Shown: positions 42,048-52,174 of the stretch, piece after piece | How positions within the stretch are numbered: position 1 is the stretch's first letter | How the letters are laid out: every line of letters starts with the position of its first letter | Source of the DNA: Setomelanomma holmii | Taxonomy: Eukaryota > Ascomycota > Dothideomycetes > Pleosporales > Phaeosphaeriaceae | Direction: 5' to 3' | Length of the DNA: 64,000 nt | Assembly: GCA_010015745.1 (NCBI GenBank) | Contig: ML978298.1 | Coordinates: 1 to 64,000 of the forward strand | Made by a program: the position numbers and the translations under genes | The notes under the pieces: generated by a model | What the model was told of the DNA's origin: nothing | What the model saw: only the letters and a program-made list of their open reading frames with translations | The model's database searches: none

Positions 42048-45000
42048 ATGTCCGCATTCAAGGTCGGACAAACAGTCGAAACTGCCCAGCAGCAGCAGGG
42101 ACTGGTCAAGTACGTTGGTTCTATCCACGTAGCAGAGGGCAACTGGCTCGGTATCGAGCTGCCAACAGCCGCCGGGAAGAATGACGGTTCCGTCCGCGGC
42201 GAGCGATACTTTACCTGCCCTCCTGCTCATGGTCTCTTCGTCAAAGACACAAATATTGTTCGCATCATCTCGCAGCCCGCACCCAAGGCCTCAGCAAAGC
42301 CACCACCAAAGCCTGCAGTAGCGTCGACATCCACAGGAAAAGCTCCTTTTACAAGCAAACCAGCACCTGGCGCTTCAAAGCCACGGCCTTCGAGTGTCGT
42401 CGCACCGAAGCCCACACCCCGTGTTTCTACAATCAATAAGCGACAGTCAGTCGCGCCTTCTTCCTCGACTACATCTACCTTGTTTCGAGCACCACTGCGC
42501 AAGGCAAGCACCGCAATATCCACTACTTCCACAGTCACGGAGTCTTCGTCAAGACCAACACAAGCTCCGGCACGAGCGAGTCTTACGCCATCAACAGCCT
42601 CCGCCGCCACTAAGACCTCCCGGGATCCTGCTGTCGAGACACTACAAACCAAGCTTCGTCACCTCGAGAAGCAACATCAAGACGACCAGGAGCTGCTCAA
42701 AGAGCTTACCCACGCCCGTGACGAACGAGATCGGTATCACGGCATCATTCAGAAGCTGCAGGCAAAATGTCAGACTCAACATCAAGAGTCCAGCGACCTC
42801 AAGTCACAACTTCAGCAACTACAAACAGAGCATGACCAGCTCGCTCGCGCTCAACAAGATCACGAAATCGACCTCGAGGATGCTCTCGTCGATAAGGAGA
42901 TGGCGGAAGAGCGGGCGGACGTTGCGGAGATCGAGCTTGAGCACTTGCGCTCAAAGCTCGAAGAGCGTGATATGGAGCTAGACATTCTCCAATCCGAGGC
43001 CGAGCTGTTTACGAAAGATATGACAGAAGAGGAGAAACAGGAAGCCGGATACTACCGTCTTCAACATGAGAACGACCGCCTTCGCGAAGCTCTGATCACG
43101 CTTAAGGAGATGACTGGCGAGCAGGAGCAAGACCTCAGGGCCAGGATCCGCGAGCTTGAGGCCGAGGCCGGCAAGGTCGAAACCCTACAACAGGAGAATC
43201 TGTCTAAGGAAGAACGTCTCCAGGAGAATTCTACTCTGATCGAACATCTGCAGGCTCAGCTTGACGCGAATGCCGAGTGGGAAGACATCGGCGCAGAGCT
43301 AACGACGAGAAATCAAGAGCTAGAAGATAGGGTCGCTGCTCAAGATGCCGTCATTCGAGATCTGGAAAGCCTGAAAGAGCTCAACGATGAGCTTGAGATT
43401 CAACGCGCAGACGAGGCCGAAGACCTGCTTGCTGAGCTCGCCGCTAAGGACACCGAGCTCGCCGAACAGGCCCGCCGAATCGAAGACCAGGATATCTACA
43501 TCGCGGAACAAGAGAATCTCATTGCCAAGTTCCGAGAGCTGGTTTTTGAACTTCAAGGCCGCATGGCCGATGCCGAATCGTCGCGAAACATGACGGAAGC
43601 GCAGGTGAAGGACACCACTGGCAGGTTTAATGAGGTCATGAACCTCAACCGAAGACTTCGAGCCTCTAACGTCGAAGCCGCGACCAAAGAGATCACATCG
43701 GAGCTTCACCGACTTTCAGCAGAAGAAGCGACGGAAAGGCTGTCAATCGCCACTGAGACACAGTCCGCCGAGTTCGTTGCGAGCGAGCCTGTGAAGGCAT
43801 ACTTTGCAGCGAAGAGTATTACTGGCAAAGCATCGGTCTTATCGTCTCTGCTCGTCGCCACGGACAGAAAGATGAGCTACAACGGGGGCCTTGACGAAGC
43901 CGCTTCGAGGCTGGCTTGTGTTGAGGCCATCCAGCACCTGACAATCCTCCAATCCGGAAGCACCCGCCTCTGGTCAGCTGTGACTGTCGCGCCTCTACCC
44001 AATTTGCCGAAATTTGGCCAGACGCACCAAGAACTCGTGACGGTCCAGAAGGCATTGGACCAAGGCTTGGATGCCTTGAAGATGGACGAGATCAATTTCC
44101 CCGACTTTGCTGGTTCTCTATGCCGCACAGCGAAAATCCAGGAAGCTGTATTGTGGACGCGCGCAGACGTACTCACCACCCGCCCAGAAGACGAAATACT
44201 GGCTCGCGTCCAGAATATCGCTGCATACCTAGTCTACCTAGACTCGAATTTCGCTGTCGTCAACATTATGCTGGCATTTCTGGCAGCTAATGGCCGAGAC
44301 TTACTGGCCGGCGCGGAAAGCCGAGTCACGAGCAGCGGCCAGGTCGCCGACATGGCTCAGCATGTCCTGGAACACTTCACACCCTCGTCAGCAAGATGCA
44401 ACAAGACTATGCTGGCCGCGCAGAAGCTCCTCAAGACCACTGAAGCCCTTCGCCACGATTCGCTGTACCCCCACGTCCTCGGCGGTCTGGCAGCCATGGC
44501 CGAGGCGGAGACCTATCTACGCAATATTGCCGAGGAAGCAGCAGAGTGGGGTCGCAATGCATTGACGATAGTCAGCTCCTCCTTTGACGAAAATGGCACG
44601 TTCAATGGAATGGACGTGGATCTGCACAGTCTGCTGCTGTTCTACTGGAGTTCTAGTCTGGATCAGCTGGGCCTTACCACTACCCAGCTGGATAACTGGA
44701 TTGAAGAAGCTTCGCTTCTGATCAACAGTAGCGAGATTCAACACGGATCCACTCCATGGTCGCAGAAGGCGAAAGAAGTCGAAACTGAGCGAAGGCGAAG
44801 CTTGCAGGACACCGTCGTCTTGGAGAGTCTGAAGGCTGAACACAAAACGACGCTCTTGAGCCTGCACGAACGCCAGAAAGTCATCGAGACGAAGAATCTC
44901 GAAGTCGAGCATCTCGAAGCCAAACTCCGCGATGCATCTAGCAAGGCCAGCGACACCCAGCAGCTTCGAGATAAGGTCAAAGAAGCTGAACACGAGCTAG

Positions 45001-45527
45001 TAATTCTTCGCAAACAGCTGCAATCCCAGGAGTCGAAGATGCAAGCCATGGTGGAAGAAGTAACACGCTCAGATGGAGCCGTCAGCGCTCCCGCTCCACT
45101 GGACACATTGCACGCGGCGAAGGATCCTGTTGAACAGCCGACAGCGTCGCGAGACATTCCAGCCGGCCTCAACGCCCTCATAGGCGCTTTGCAACATGAA
45201 AATCATTGGCTGCGTCGCCGCGAACATGCCGACGTATTTGACCGAAATATCCGCGACATGGCTGCGAAGATGTTGGTGTCGCAGCGATGGGAGAAGAAAA
45301 TGGGATGCAGCGATCTGCACAGCGACGAAGATGACGATCTCCCTGTCACGCCGTTGAGTCCATACAGCCCACCACACGATATCACGCGGCCTAAGCAGTC
45401 GCCAGTGGCTCTCACGTCGGCTTATACGGGCTGGGAGCCGCGTCACGACACATGGTTGTCGATCATCGACGAAGAAGAGGAGGATGACACCTTCGCCCTC
45501 GAAAAGTTCAGCGAGGTGTTATTGTAG
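42048..45527 (+). CDS. ro-3: Dynactin p150Glued subunit
   Basis: A single exon of 1,159 residues. The N-terminal CAP-Gly domain (about 3-70) has GNWLGIEL, the tubulin-tail-binding GKNDGSV motif and GERYFTCPPAHGLFV. A basic Ser/Thr/Pro/Ala-rich linker (about 80-200) follows, which in this family assists microtubule binding. Residues 200-560 are a long coiled coil (DALVDKEMAEERADVAEIEL, KLEERDMELDIL) that binds dynein intermediate chain. The Dynactin domain lies at about 580-890 and a second coiled coil at about 890-1010. The C-terminus is acidic (ISIIDEEEEDDTF-like). Dynactin activates dynein for nuclear migration and retrograde transport; ro-3 is the Neurospora name. Seven fragments of this very gene lie scrambled 1.4-3.1 kb downstream. 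Confidence 0.92.
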   Translation: MSAFKVGQTVETAQQQQGLVKYVGSIHVAEGNWLGIELPTAAGKNDGSVRGERYFTCPPAHGLFVKDTNIVRIISQPAPKASAKPPPKPAVASTSTGKAPFTSKPAPGASKPRPSSVVAPKPTPRVSTINKRQSVAPSSSTTSTLFRAPLRKASTAISTTSTVTESSSRPTQAPARASLTPSTASAATKTSRDPAVETLQTKLRHLEKQHQDDQELLKELTHARDERDRYHGIIQKLQAKCQTQHQESSDLKSQLQQLQTEHDQLARAQQDHEIDLEDALVDKEMAEERADVAEIELEHLRSKLEERDMELDILQSEAELFTKDMTEEEKQEAGYYRLQHENDRLREALITLKEMTGEQEQDLRARIRELEAEAGKVETLQQENLSKEERLQENSTLIEHLQAQLDANAEWEDIGAELTTRNQELEDRVAAQDAVIRDLESLKELNDELEIQRADEAEDLLAELAAKDTELAEQARRIEDQDIYIAEQENLIAKFRELVFELQGRMADAESSRNMTEAQVKDTTGRFNEVMNLNRRLRASNVEAATKEITSELHRLSAEEATERLSIATETQSAEFVASEPVKAYFAAKSITGKASVLSSLLVATDRKMSYNGGLDEAASRLACVEAIQHLTILQSGSTRLWSAVTVAPLPNLPKFGQTHQELVTVQKALDQGLDALKMDEINFPDFAGSLCRTAKIQEAVLWTRADVLTTRPEDEILARVQNIAAYLVYLDSNFAVVNIMLAFLAANGRDLLAGAESRVTSSGQVADMAQHVLEHFTPSSARCNKTMLAAQKLLKTTEALRHDSLYPHVLGGLAAMAEAETYLRNIAEEAAEWGRNALTIVSSSFDENGTFNGMDVDLHSLLLFYWSSSLDQLGLTTTQLDNWIEEASLLINSSEIQHGSTPWSQKAKEVETERRRSLQDTVVLESLKAEHKTTLLSLHERQKVIETKNLEVEHLEAKLRDASSKASDTQQLRDKVKEAEHELVILRKQLQSQESKMQAMVEEVTRSDGAVSAPAPLDTLHAAKDPVEQPTASRDIPAGLNALIGALQHENHWLRRREHADVFDRNIRDMAAKMLVSQRWEKKMGCSDLHSDEDDDLPVTPLSPYSPPHDITRPKQSPVALTSAYTGWEPRHDTWLSIIDEEEEDDTFALEKFSEVLL

Positions 45528-46450
45528 GCTTGGTAGAGCCTGTGTAGCTTCGGAAGATTCTGTGGCAGTCGCTTTGCATTTGCATGGCCTGGCGAGGGAA
45601 GACAGCAAGGCGTTTGGCGTTGGTTTGATGATTATATACCCCTGGGAGGCACTCGCTTGATATTGCTAGCTTGAATAGATTGATGACTTCATGATCACCA
45701 CTTCTTCTCCATCACTGAGGAACTCGTTGTGACTGCTGACCAAGCATAGCATGGGAAGCTCGCAAGAGTTGCGGATCGCTTCAGGATCCATTAGAACGAT
45801 TTACGTGAGGCGGCTATCAAGAGAGTTACCTAGATGTGCTGCTGATCTCCAGTGTTGAGCATGCGCCGACGCCACCACCTCGACTTTCGGGGTCGCTCGT
45901 CATGTCAGGCAACACACTAGAGCTTCGTACAGCTTTGTACAGCTTCGTACAGCTTCAGGACTACTTGTGGACAAAGAAGAAGGTGGTACGTATTCTTCGA
46001 CGCCTGAACGGATAGGCTGTCGAGACAGCATCTTGTGCGTTCTGGCGGTCCCGATCATTAACCACGCGCTGACACCACAAGCTCAGGTTCCGAGGAGGAT
46101 CGTCGCTATGCACCGCACAACTGGACTTCCTATGCCTCCAGGAACAGTCCTGGCCCTGGGGACAATGTCGTAGATATTATACTGTGGCTGAAGTGCTAAT
46201 TCCGTGCTGCGCCAAGAATTGGTCCCTCAAGGCTCATGGTCACTTCCTCGCCCCTTCGTCGGACTCAGTTCTTTCCCTTTCCTTCACCCCGAAAGCTGCA
46301 TGTGCTTTCAATCTCCCAACATCGAGGTCCGTTTCCAGGGTGACATTCAGTTCTGTCTTTCCAGAGACTTGACTTGACTTCACTTTCACCAGCGCAGCGC
46401 TCTAACAACCCAACACACCACGTCGTCTTTCAATCCCGCCACAGAACACG
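45528..46450. other. Intergenic, only a short tandem repeat seen
   Basis: 3' flank of dynactin. No supported gene; see the repeat at 45920. Confidence 0.4.
45920..45957. repeat. 10-bp tandem repeat
   Basis: Units of AGCTTCGTAC, with one C-to-T variant, are repeated between three and four times. Confidence 0.75.
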
Positions 46451-46740
46451 ATGTCTTTCTTGCTGCATATCCGTGTAAGTTGCACTCCAATTCCCCACGG
46501 GTCTCTCTTGCTCGAAGTCATTATATCATGTGGTGCGTCGTCATCTAGGACATGCTCTCTTTGATTCTTCAAAACTAATCAAGACCGCTGTCTAGACATC
46601 GAATTTAACCGAGCAGAGCCTACAGCGGCGGTACCAACAATGAGCAAAGGCGCCTCGACCTCCAAAATCAGGCCACAGCGCAGCTCGAAATTCAGATCGA
46701 GAACTCTCGCCACTCGTCCGTAGATGGCGTGTCGGGTACG
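46451..46740 (+). pseudogene. Fragment of an unidentified gene (5' exons), frameshifted
   Basis: ATG at 46451 reads MSFLLHIR to a GTAAGT donor. An ACTAATC branch and GTCTAG acceptor lead to an exon at 46596 with TSNLTEQSLQRRYQQ and a stop. Shifting by one base, the reading goes on as EQRRLDLQNQATAQLEIQI and ENSRHSSVDGVSGTSSS, and is then lost in the TTC-rich minisatellite. The two frames form one sensible Gln-rich helical protein, so this is probably a gene start broken by a one-base change and by the repeat. Not recognised as part of dynactin. Confidence 0.4.
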
Positions 46741-48480
46741 AGTTCGAGCCATTCTTCGATTATCCTTCAGATATCTCTCCGCTATCCTTCCGACTATCCT
46801 TCAACTAGCCTTTGGTGCTTTTAATCATCCCTCCAGCCTGTCATCGCTCAGTAAATTATCAATCGTGCACTTGATGTCGCGACGGCTCACAACGCGTAGC
46901 AGTAACAATACCATCGTTACGCACACATTCCTCGTCATTCTTTAATCATCCTCCGGCGAGAACGTGCTTCGACAGTAGAAGCTACTACTTCAAAAATCAG
47001 GTCCAGTGTCGAAATCTTCATGCTGACGAAGCCTCCGAAAGACTCTCAATCGTTGCGGAGACGGAATCGTCCGACTTTATCACCAGCGAACCTCTGAAGG
47101 CCTTCTTCACGCCAAGTACATTTCTATAGTCCTTACGACCATTTCTACGGCTATTTCTACGGCTATTCTTCGATATTCTTCGGCTGTTCTTGAACTATTC
47201 TTCGACTATTCTTCGACGCCTTGCGGAGTCCAGCACTTTGATTGAACAACTACAAGCACAACTTGATGCCAATGCAGGATAGGAAGACATCCGCGCGCAA
47301 TTGACGTATGTTCGACCATTTCTACCATTCTTCCAGTGAGTACTTGCACCTAGGGATAGAGTCTTGAACTAATTAGATAACAGAGATTCCTATATCGCAG
47401 AACAACAGAACCTCATCGCCCAGGTCCGAGAGCTGACTTTCGAATATGTTGTTCTCTCTATTGCTCGACTTTTCTTCCGGTTATCCCTTGACTATCCTTC
47501 CGACCAATATAAGGCCATCCCTCCAGCTATCATTCGACCATTCTTCCCTTTTATCTTTCGACTATCCTTCCACCCATCGTTCGAATATTCTTACGCCTAT
47601 TATTCAACCATTTTCTACCATCATTTCACATCGTTCTCACCATCAAACTGCAAGCAGAATGTCAGACCTAACACCAGGAATGCCCATGACCTGAGATCCC
47701 AAGTCCAGGAGCTACAGTCCACCAACGATTAGCTCATTTGGGCCGAACAGGAGCACGACATCGAACTCGAAGATGCCTTGGTGGACCAGGAAATAGTGGA
47801 CGTGCGCGCTAACGTCGCAGAGATTGAGCTTGACCACCTGCGTGCGAAGCTGGAAGAACGCGACATGGAGCTGGACATTCTTGCCTCCATTCTTCGACTA
47901 CTCTTCCAGCTACCGCTCGACTATTCTTCCAGCTATCGTTCGACTGTCCTTCCCCAAATCGCTCTACTATCCTTCCATTTCTCGACCATTCTTCCGGCTA
48001 TCATATTACTATTCTTCCAATCATCCTTCCGCCGTCCTCTACTATCCTCACCACCGCAAGAACTTGAGGAACAAGACATGGGATTCGACATCCTCAATTC
48101 AGAGGTCTGATTATTCACGACGGATATGTCGGAAGAGGATAGGCATGAAGCCGGTTACAATCGCCTATTCTTCCGTCCATCGTTCGATTATTGTTCCAAC
48201 CATTCTTCGACTATTCTTGCACATTACTTTCAACATCGTTACCGAGATTGCTGGACTCAAGACTGGGCAGTCAGTCGAGACTGCCCAACACAACAAGGGC
48301 TTGTCAGAAGGCAATTGGCTCGGTATCGAGCTGCCAACACCCGCCAGCAAGAATGATGGTTCTGTCCGCAGCGAGCGATACTTCACTTGCCCGCCTGCGC
48401 ATAGCCTTCTCGAATTCTTCCAGCTATCATTTGACCATTCTTCCACCCATCGTTCAACTATTCTTCCTCAGCTCCACCAC
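46735..48480 (+). repeat. Degenerate minisatellite, 23-nt composite unit, interspersed with dynactin pieces
   Basis: Between and around the dynactin fragments lie seven or so tracts built of alternating half-units, TTCTTCCAGCTA (12 nt) and TCGTTCGACTA (11 nt). The clearest are at 47515-47640, 47885-48055, 48165-48235 and 48412-48470; others are near 46750-46810, 47120-47220 and 47450-47510. The unit length is not a multiple of three and stops occur in all frames, so the tracts are not coding. Copies are diverged but the alternation of the two half-units is clear. I know no named fungal repeat of this sequence. Confidence 0.75.
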
Positions 48481-48630
48481 TCCGATCACACTCAGCATAT
48501 TTATCCCACGCCATTGCGACTCTAGCGCCAATGGCCGGCAAGTAGAACTCCGCCATGTCAGGATTCAAGATCGGTCAAACAATCAAGGTCGCCCAGCAGC
48601 TACAAGCGCTTGTCAAGTGCGGAGGATCCT
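46954..48630 (+). pseudogene. Scrambled, partial copy of the dynactin p150 gene
   Basis: Seven segments match the intact gene at 42048, all on plus. 46954-47117 matches residues 535-589 (ERLSIVAETESSDF, SEPLKAFF). 47226-47305 matches 393-419 (STLIEQLQAQLDANAG, then TAG). 47394-47448 matches 482-500 (SYIAEQQNLIAQVRELTFE). 47645-47882 matches 236-314 (DIELEDALVDQE, VAEIELDHLRAKLEERDM). 48060-48167 matches 304-340 (DMSEEDRHEAGYNRL). 48251-48411 matches 4-66 (EGNWLGIELP, SKNDGSVRSERYFTCPPAH) with ten residues deleted. About 48510-48630 matches the 5' leader plus residues 1-26 (MSGFKIGQTIKVAQQLQALV). Order is therefore nearly reversed while orientation is kept. Stops and frameshifts show it is not translated as dynactin. 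Every spacer of any length is minisatellite or splice-like sequence. Confidence 0.85.
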
Positions 48631-49704
48631 TGAAGAAATTGAGATGCGACGACCATTTGTACGAGGACTCTTTCGCTTGGCTTCGGGTGGACGTCGTGGG
48701 CTGCTGCATTGGAATATTGTTGGGCCAGGTACACTTGTCGGAATTGCCAATAGATCTGAATGTGAATCGAACTGCCATCACCATACTTCCGCGTTGTGCT
48801 GATTCACGCTGTCTTGTATCACTCGACCACACTTTGCTTTTGACCACAATCGATAGCTTCCCTTCCATGCTTTCTTTCTCTTCACATGTTCGTCGCCACA
48901 ACTCACTGGCCAGTTGCTCACCTCATCCTTTGACAGCCGTTGATACGAGCCACCAATTGTTTACGCAAGGATGCTCACTCAGATCTCCCGTGGTCCCGGT
49001 CTTCTTTTTTGTGCTGCCATGGTGTTGTCATGCGGTTGTGGTGACACAAGCCCCATAGATCACTGTCTTTTGTAGCTCTAAGGACCGTCCACACGGTGCT
49101 ATTGTTCTGTCATTCATCACAACTTTCGCAAATGCCATCATTGTCGGTAGGTCACCGTCACCGCGTACGCCTCGTCAACTCTACGAAAGCTCACAGGGAC
49201 TTGCCTGGATGTATACCACTGCTCTGGTATGGATGATGTTCTTCCGCCTATCTATCGACATCTTGGTCGAAGTAATCGTTCCCGCTATGATTTCGAGGCA
49301 GGAGATGGCAGGCAAAGTCGAGTCTTTCCAGTACGGCGAATCGACGCAACAGGCTTGAGGGTGTAGCGGAAGCATGTCCAGCATGAGGACTGCCATGGCC
49401 TACGCTTAAGTCAGCACCGGAGGCACATGTCTGGCGGAATTGATGAAGTCCATCAAAGGTCACATGCTGCGATCGAGACGCGCAGAGGCTGTTGTTGTGA
49501 TGCAGATGACAGAAGACGCGGAGGTAAAGGTCGTGAAGAGATGCAATTGTTTTATTGCAGAGACGACTGCCTCATGCAGTCAGTGGTATGAAGCGCCTAT
49601 GCCTAGAAACCCGAAGCTTCATCCAGATACAGGAGCCTATGTTGTTTTTCATGCCGACGCCAAAATGATCATTCCACGACCTATCATGCTATCGTAACCT
49701 TCCA
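48631..49704. other. No supported gene; possible unidentified fragment at its left end
   Basis: At about 48625-48780 one frame reads ILEEIEMRRPFVRGLFRLAS, then GLLHWNIVGPGTLVGIANRS, which looks like part of a real protein but has no start, splice context or continuation. The rest holds only short frames. Confidence 0.35.
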
Positions 49705-50547
49705 CTAATGCCTCATGGACGAAGCCCTTCGCTTCCTGTCCTCGTCTTTGGCGGCCTTGGCCTGGCCAATGCGCTTCTGGAGGATCTGGGCGTACTCGTT
49801 CTGCCAGCTATCAGTATACGAATTTGTGTGCAGGAAGTATGTAGACGTACGGCAGCATCCTTGGAAGCCTCCGCACGGCGGCGCTTGAGTGCGACGCGGT
49901 GACGCTTGTGCTGCAGACGCTGGGGAGTGACCAGACGCTGGATCTTGGGGGCCTTGGTGTAGGGCTTTGCGCCCTCCTTCTTGGAGGTGACCTCACGGCG
50001 GATAACGAACTTGCGAACCTAGAAAGTATGGTCGTCAGACTCAACCCTCTGCGAACAGAAGGATTGGCGAAGAAGCTATGAGAAAACTCACATCATCTTC
50101 CTTGCTGAGACCGAAGAAGCGGCGGATCTTGGTGGCACGCTTGGGACCGAGACGCTTGGGGTGGACAACGTCGGTGAGGCCGGGGACGTCAGCGTCGCCC
50201 TTCTTGACGATGCTCAGAGCAAGGACAGAGAGGTCCATTCCGACGATGCAGCCGCGGACAGACTTCCTCTTGCGCTCGCCAGTGCGACGGGGGCGGTAGC
50301 AGGAGTGGCCGTCAGCGAGGAGGAGTCGGACACGGGTTGGGTGCATGACACCCTGCTTCATTGGGAAGCCCTGCTTGTCGTTGCCGCCGGTGATCCTGAA
50401 GACGTAGCCCTTGAACTCGTCGCCGACGCTGTCGCCAGGAACCTCGTGTCCCATACGGCGCTCCATGAAGACGCGGAGCTTGCGCTCATCTTCGACCTCG
50501 ATCAGTTTCTGGGTGCCATTGTTGGGGTAGGAGATGTTGAGCTTCAT
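49705..50547 (-). CDS. rps6: 40S ribosomal protein S6 (eS6)
   Basis: Three coding exons (50547-50092, 50018-49851, 49800-49705; donors GTGAGT and GTACGT, acceptors CTAG and GCAG) give 239 residues, the usual eukaryotic length. It starts MKLNISYPNNGTQKLIEVED and contains RMGHEVPGDSVGDEFKGYVF, KQGFPMKQGVMHPTRVRLLL and CYRPRRTGERKRKSVRGCIV. The basic C-terminal helix (RVALKRRRAEASKDAA) ends in RRASSMRH, which keeps the Ser pair phosphorylated by AGC kinases downstream of TOR. Introns lie in conserved-looking positions late in the gene; a further 5' UTR intron is possible but not assigned. Confidence 0.97.
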
Positions 50548-51340
50548 CTTGACGGCGGCGTCGTGATGACGGTGTGTAGCTGCAACGTTAGTAGTTTGTC
50601 GTGAGAATTCGAGAAGTCCAAGTGTTGACTGACAATTTCGAGCTCGCTTAGGTTCGATTAGCGTCTGTGGTGTATGGTCTGTGCGCGAATCGAAAGTGGT
50701 GTCACGTGTCAACGCGATTGTCGAGTCTGGCAACGCCTGGGCAACAAAATGCACGATCACAACGAGAACTGGTATTTGTCGCAGAATCTCCAATACTGAA
50801 GACAGAGAATCTTCAAATGATCGAAAAATAACTTTATCGAATTGTGTCGGGGGTTGTACTTTGCGTCTACCTACAGCGTACGAGCTTTTTGATCCTTATG
50901 GATTGAACAAGCGGATGCTATGTGTTTACGTCGGCTAATTATTGAAATTAGGGAAGCCATAGCATATGAAACATTCATCAAGATGTTGCTTACTGGCCTG
51001 CACTACTTTCCCGTGCCGTTGCATCACCACGCGTCGATCTCGCACATATACCGAGTGCTTCCTCACGTCTAGATTCCTGACAATGGGACAGACGAACAGA
51101 TGTTTGATTTGATATATGGTATCACTCGAGAAACCCATGTAGTCGCAGAAGTCATTCTCAATCCATTGCTAGAACACCATTTGGGTATGCTAAGAGTGGC
51201 CCATTCGGAATCCACTTGTTCCACTTCCCAAGGAGCAGATAACCACCAACGCCGTCGCATGCCTTGCCATAGTTTTCATAAACCTGAAAGTGTGAACGCT
51301 TTGAAGAAGAGAAAGAAAGTTCAACGTCAACCAAATCAGC
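50548..51340. other. Intergenic, no gene seen
   Basis: Promoter of rps6 and 3' flank of the calcipressin gene. A/T-rich near 50820-50960. Confidence 0.45.
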
Positions 51341-52174
51341 CTAATGCATCAGCTCGACCGGCGGTCTCGCGGTGCTAACGGTGATGCCCTGAGCCTTTTG
51401 TGACTGTATTGGCCCCTCGATGCCCTCCATAGCGTCTGTTGGTGTCAAAACTCCAGGAGTCACCGAGGTGTCCTCGACCGCGATAGCCGGAAGGTTCGGC
51501 GAGTCGCCGTGGTCATTGGGGTGGTAGACTATCGTAGTGCTGCCAGTTCGCCGCCTCTGGATTGGACTGCTCTCTGAGTCGGTCGGCGATAGCGCATCGT
51601 TGTGAGGGTGAGCATGCAGGCGGGCCAGTGCTGCTGCCAGGTCTTCCGGATGCACAATCTTGTTTGGTGCGCCCTCCTCTTTTGACTCCCACCCCATCGG
51701 CGGAGACGGCGGCGGCGAAATGAAGAACAATTTGTCGGACTTGGGTAGTGGTAGATGCTGATCTGATGGGTTCAGAGGTGTGTTCATGCCGAAGTAAACG
51801 CGCACTCGGAAGCCCATGATGGTCTCGCCATCGAGCGTTTGCCGTATTTGAATCGCAGACTCGGTGTCGAAGAAGGAAACTACTATCCGGCGGAAGGACT
51901 TGAGTGGTGCCCAAGTGTGAATCTTCGCATGCTGATCTATCGTCTCGCGGAGCTCGGTGAGTGTGGTGATGTGGAAGATCTCGGGTGCAGCAAGATTCTG
52001 CGTAGGCGTTAGCTCTTGCCCGCAGTCAACGAGGGATTAGCTTACAGTTATTATGAGAGTATTTGATGGCGGTGACGGCTCGACCAGCGGAGGCAAATCT
52101 GAAAGATCGAGGGAGAGATTCGACTTGTTTGATGACGCTCTTGAGCGCTGTGGCGACGGTGTGACTGCTTGCAT
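51341..52174 (-). CDS. rcn1: Calcipressin (RCAN), calcineurin regulator
   Basis: Two exons (52174-52046 and 51997-51341; intron GTAAGC to CGCAG) give 261 residues. The RRM-like N-terminal domain has NTLIITNLAAPEIFHITTL and SFFDTESAIQIRQTL. The family hallmark FFISPPPSPPMGW follows and carries the SP phosphorylation sites that switch RCAN between inhibitor and activator of calcineurin. Downstream are PNKIVHPEDLAAAL, a PxIxIT-like docking site (PAIAVE) and the C-terminal TARPPVELMH, which resembles the conserved RCAN tail. The protein binds the calcineurin phosphatase in the cytosol. Confidence 0.93.

Noticed and set aside
46735..48480. Regular spacing of TTC-rich units, considered as a CRISPR-like array
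   Set aside because: Nuclear fungal DNA, units contiguous and degenerate, and the inserted pieces are dynactin segments of very different lengths.
48191..48802. 203-codon plus-strand frame over the last dynactin pieces
   Set aside because: Mixes minisatellite, an out-of-frame CAP-Gly piece and flanking sequence; no coherent product.
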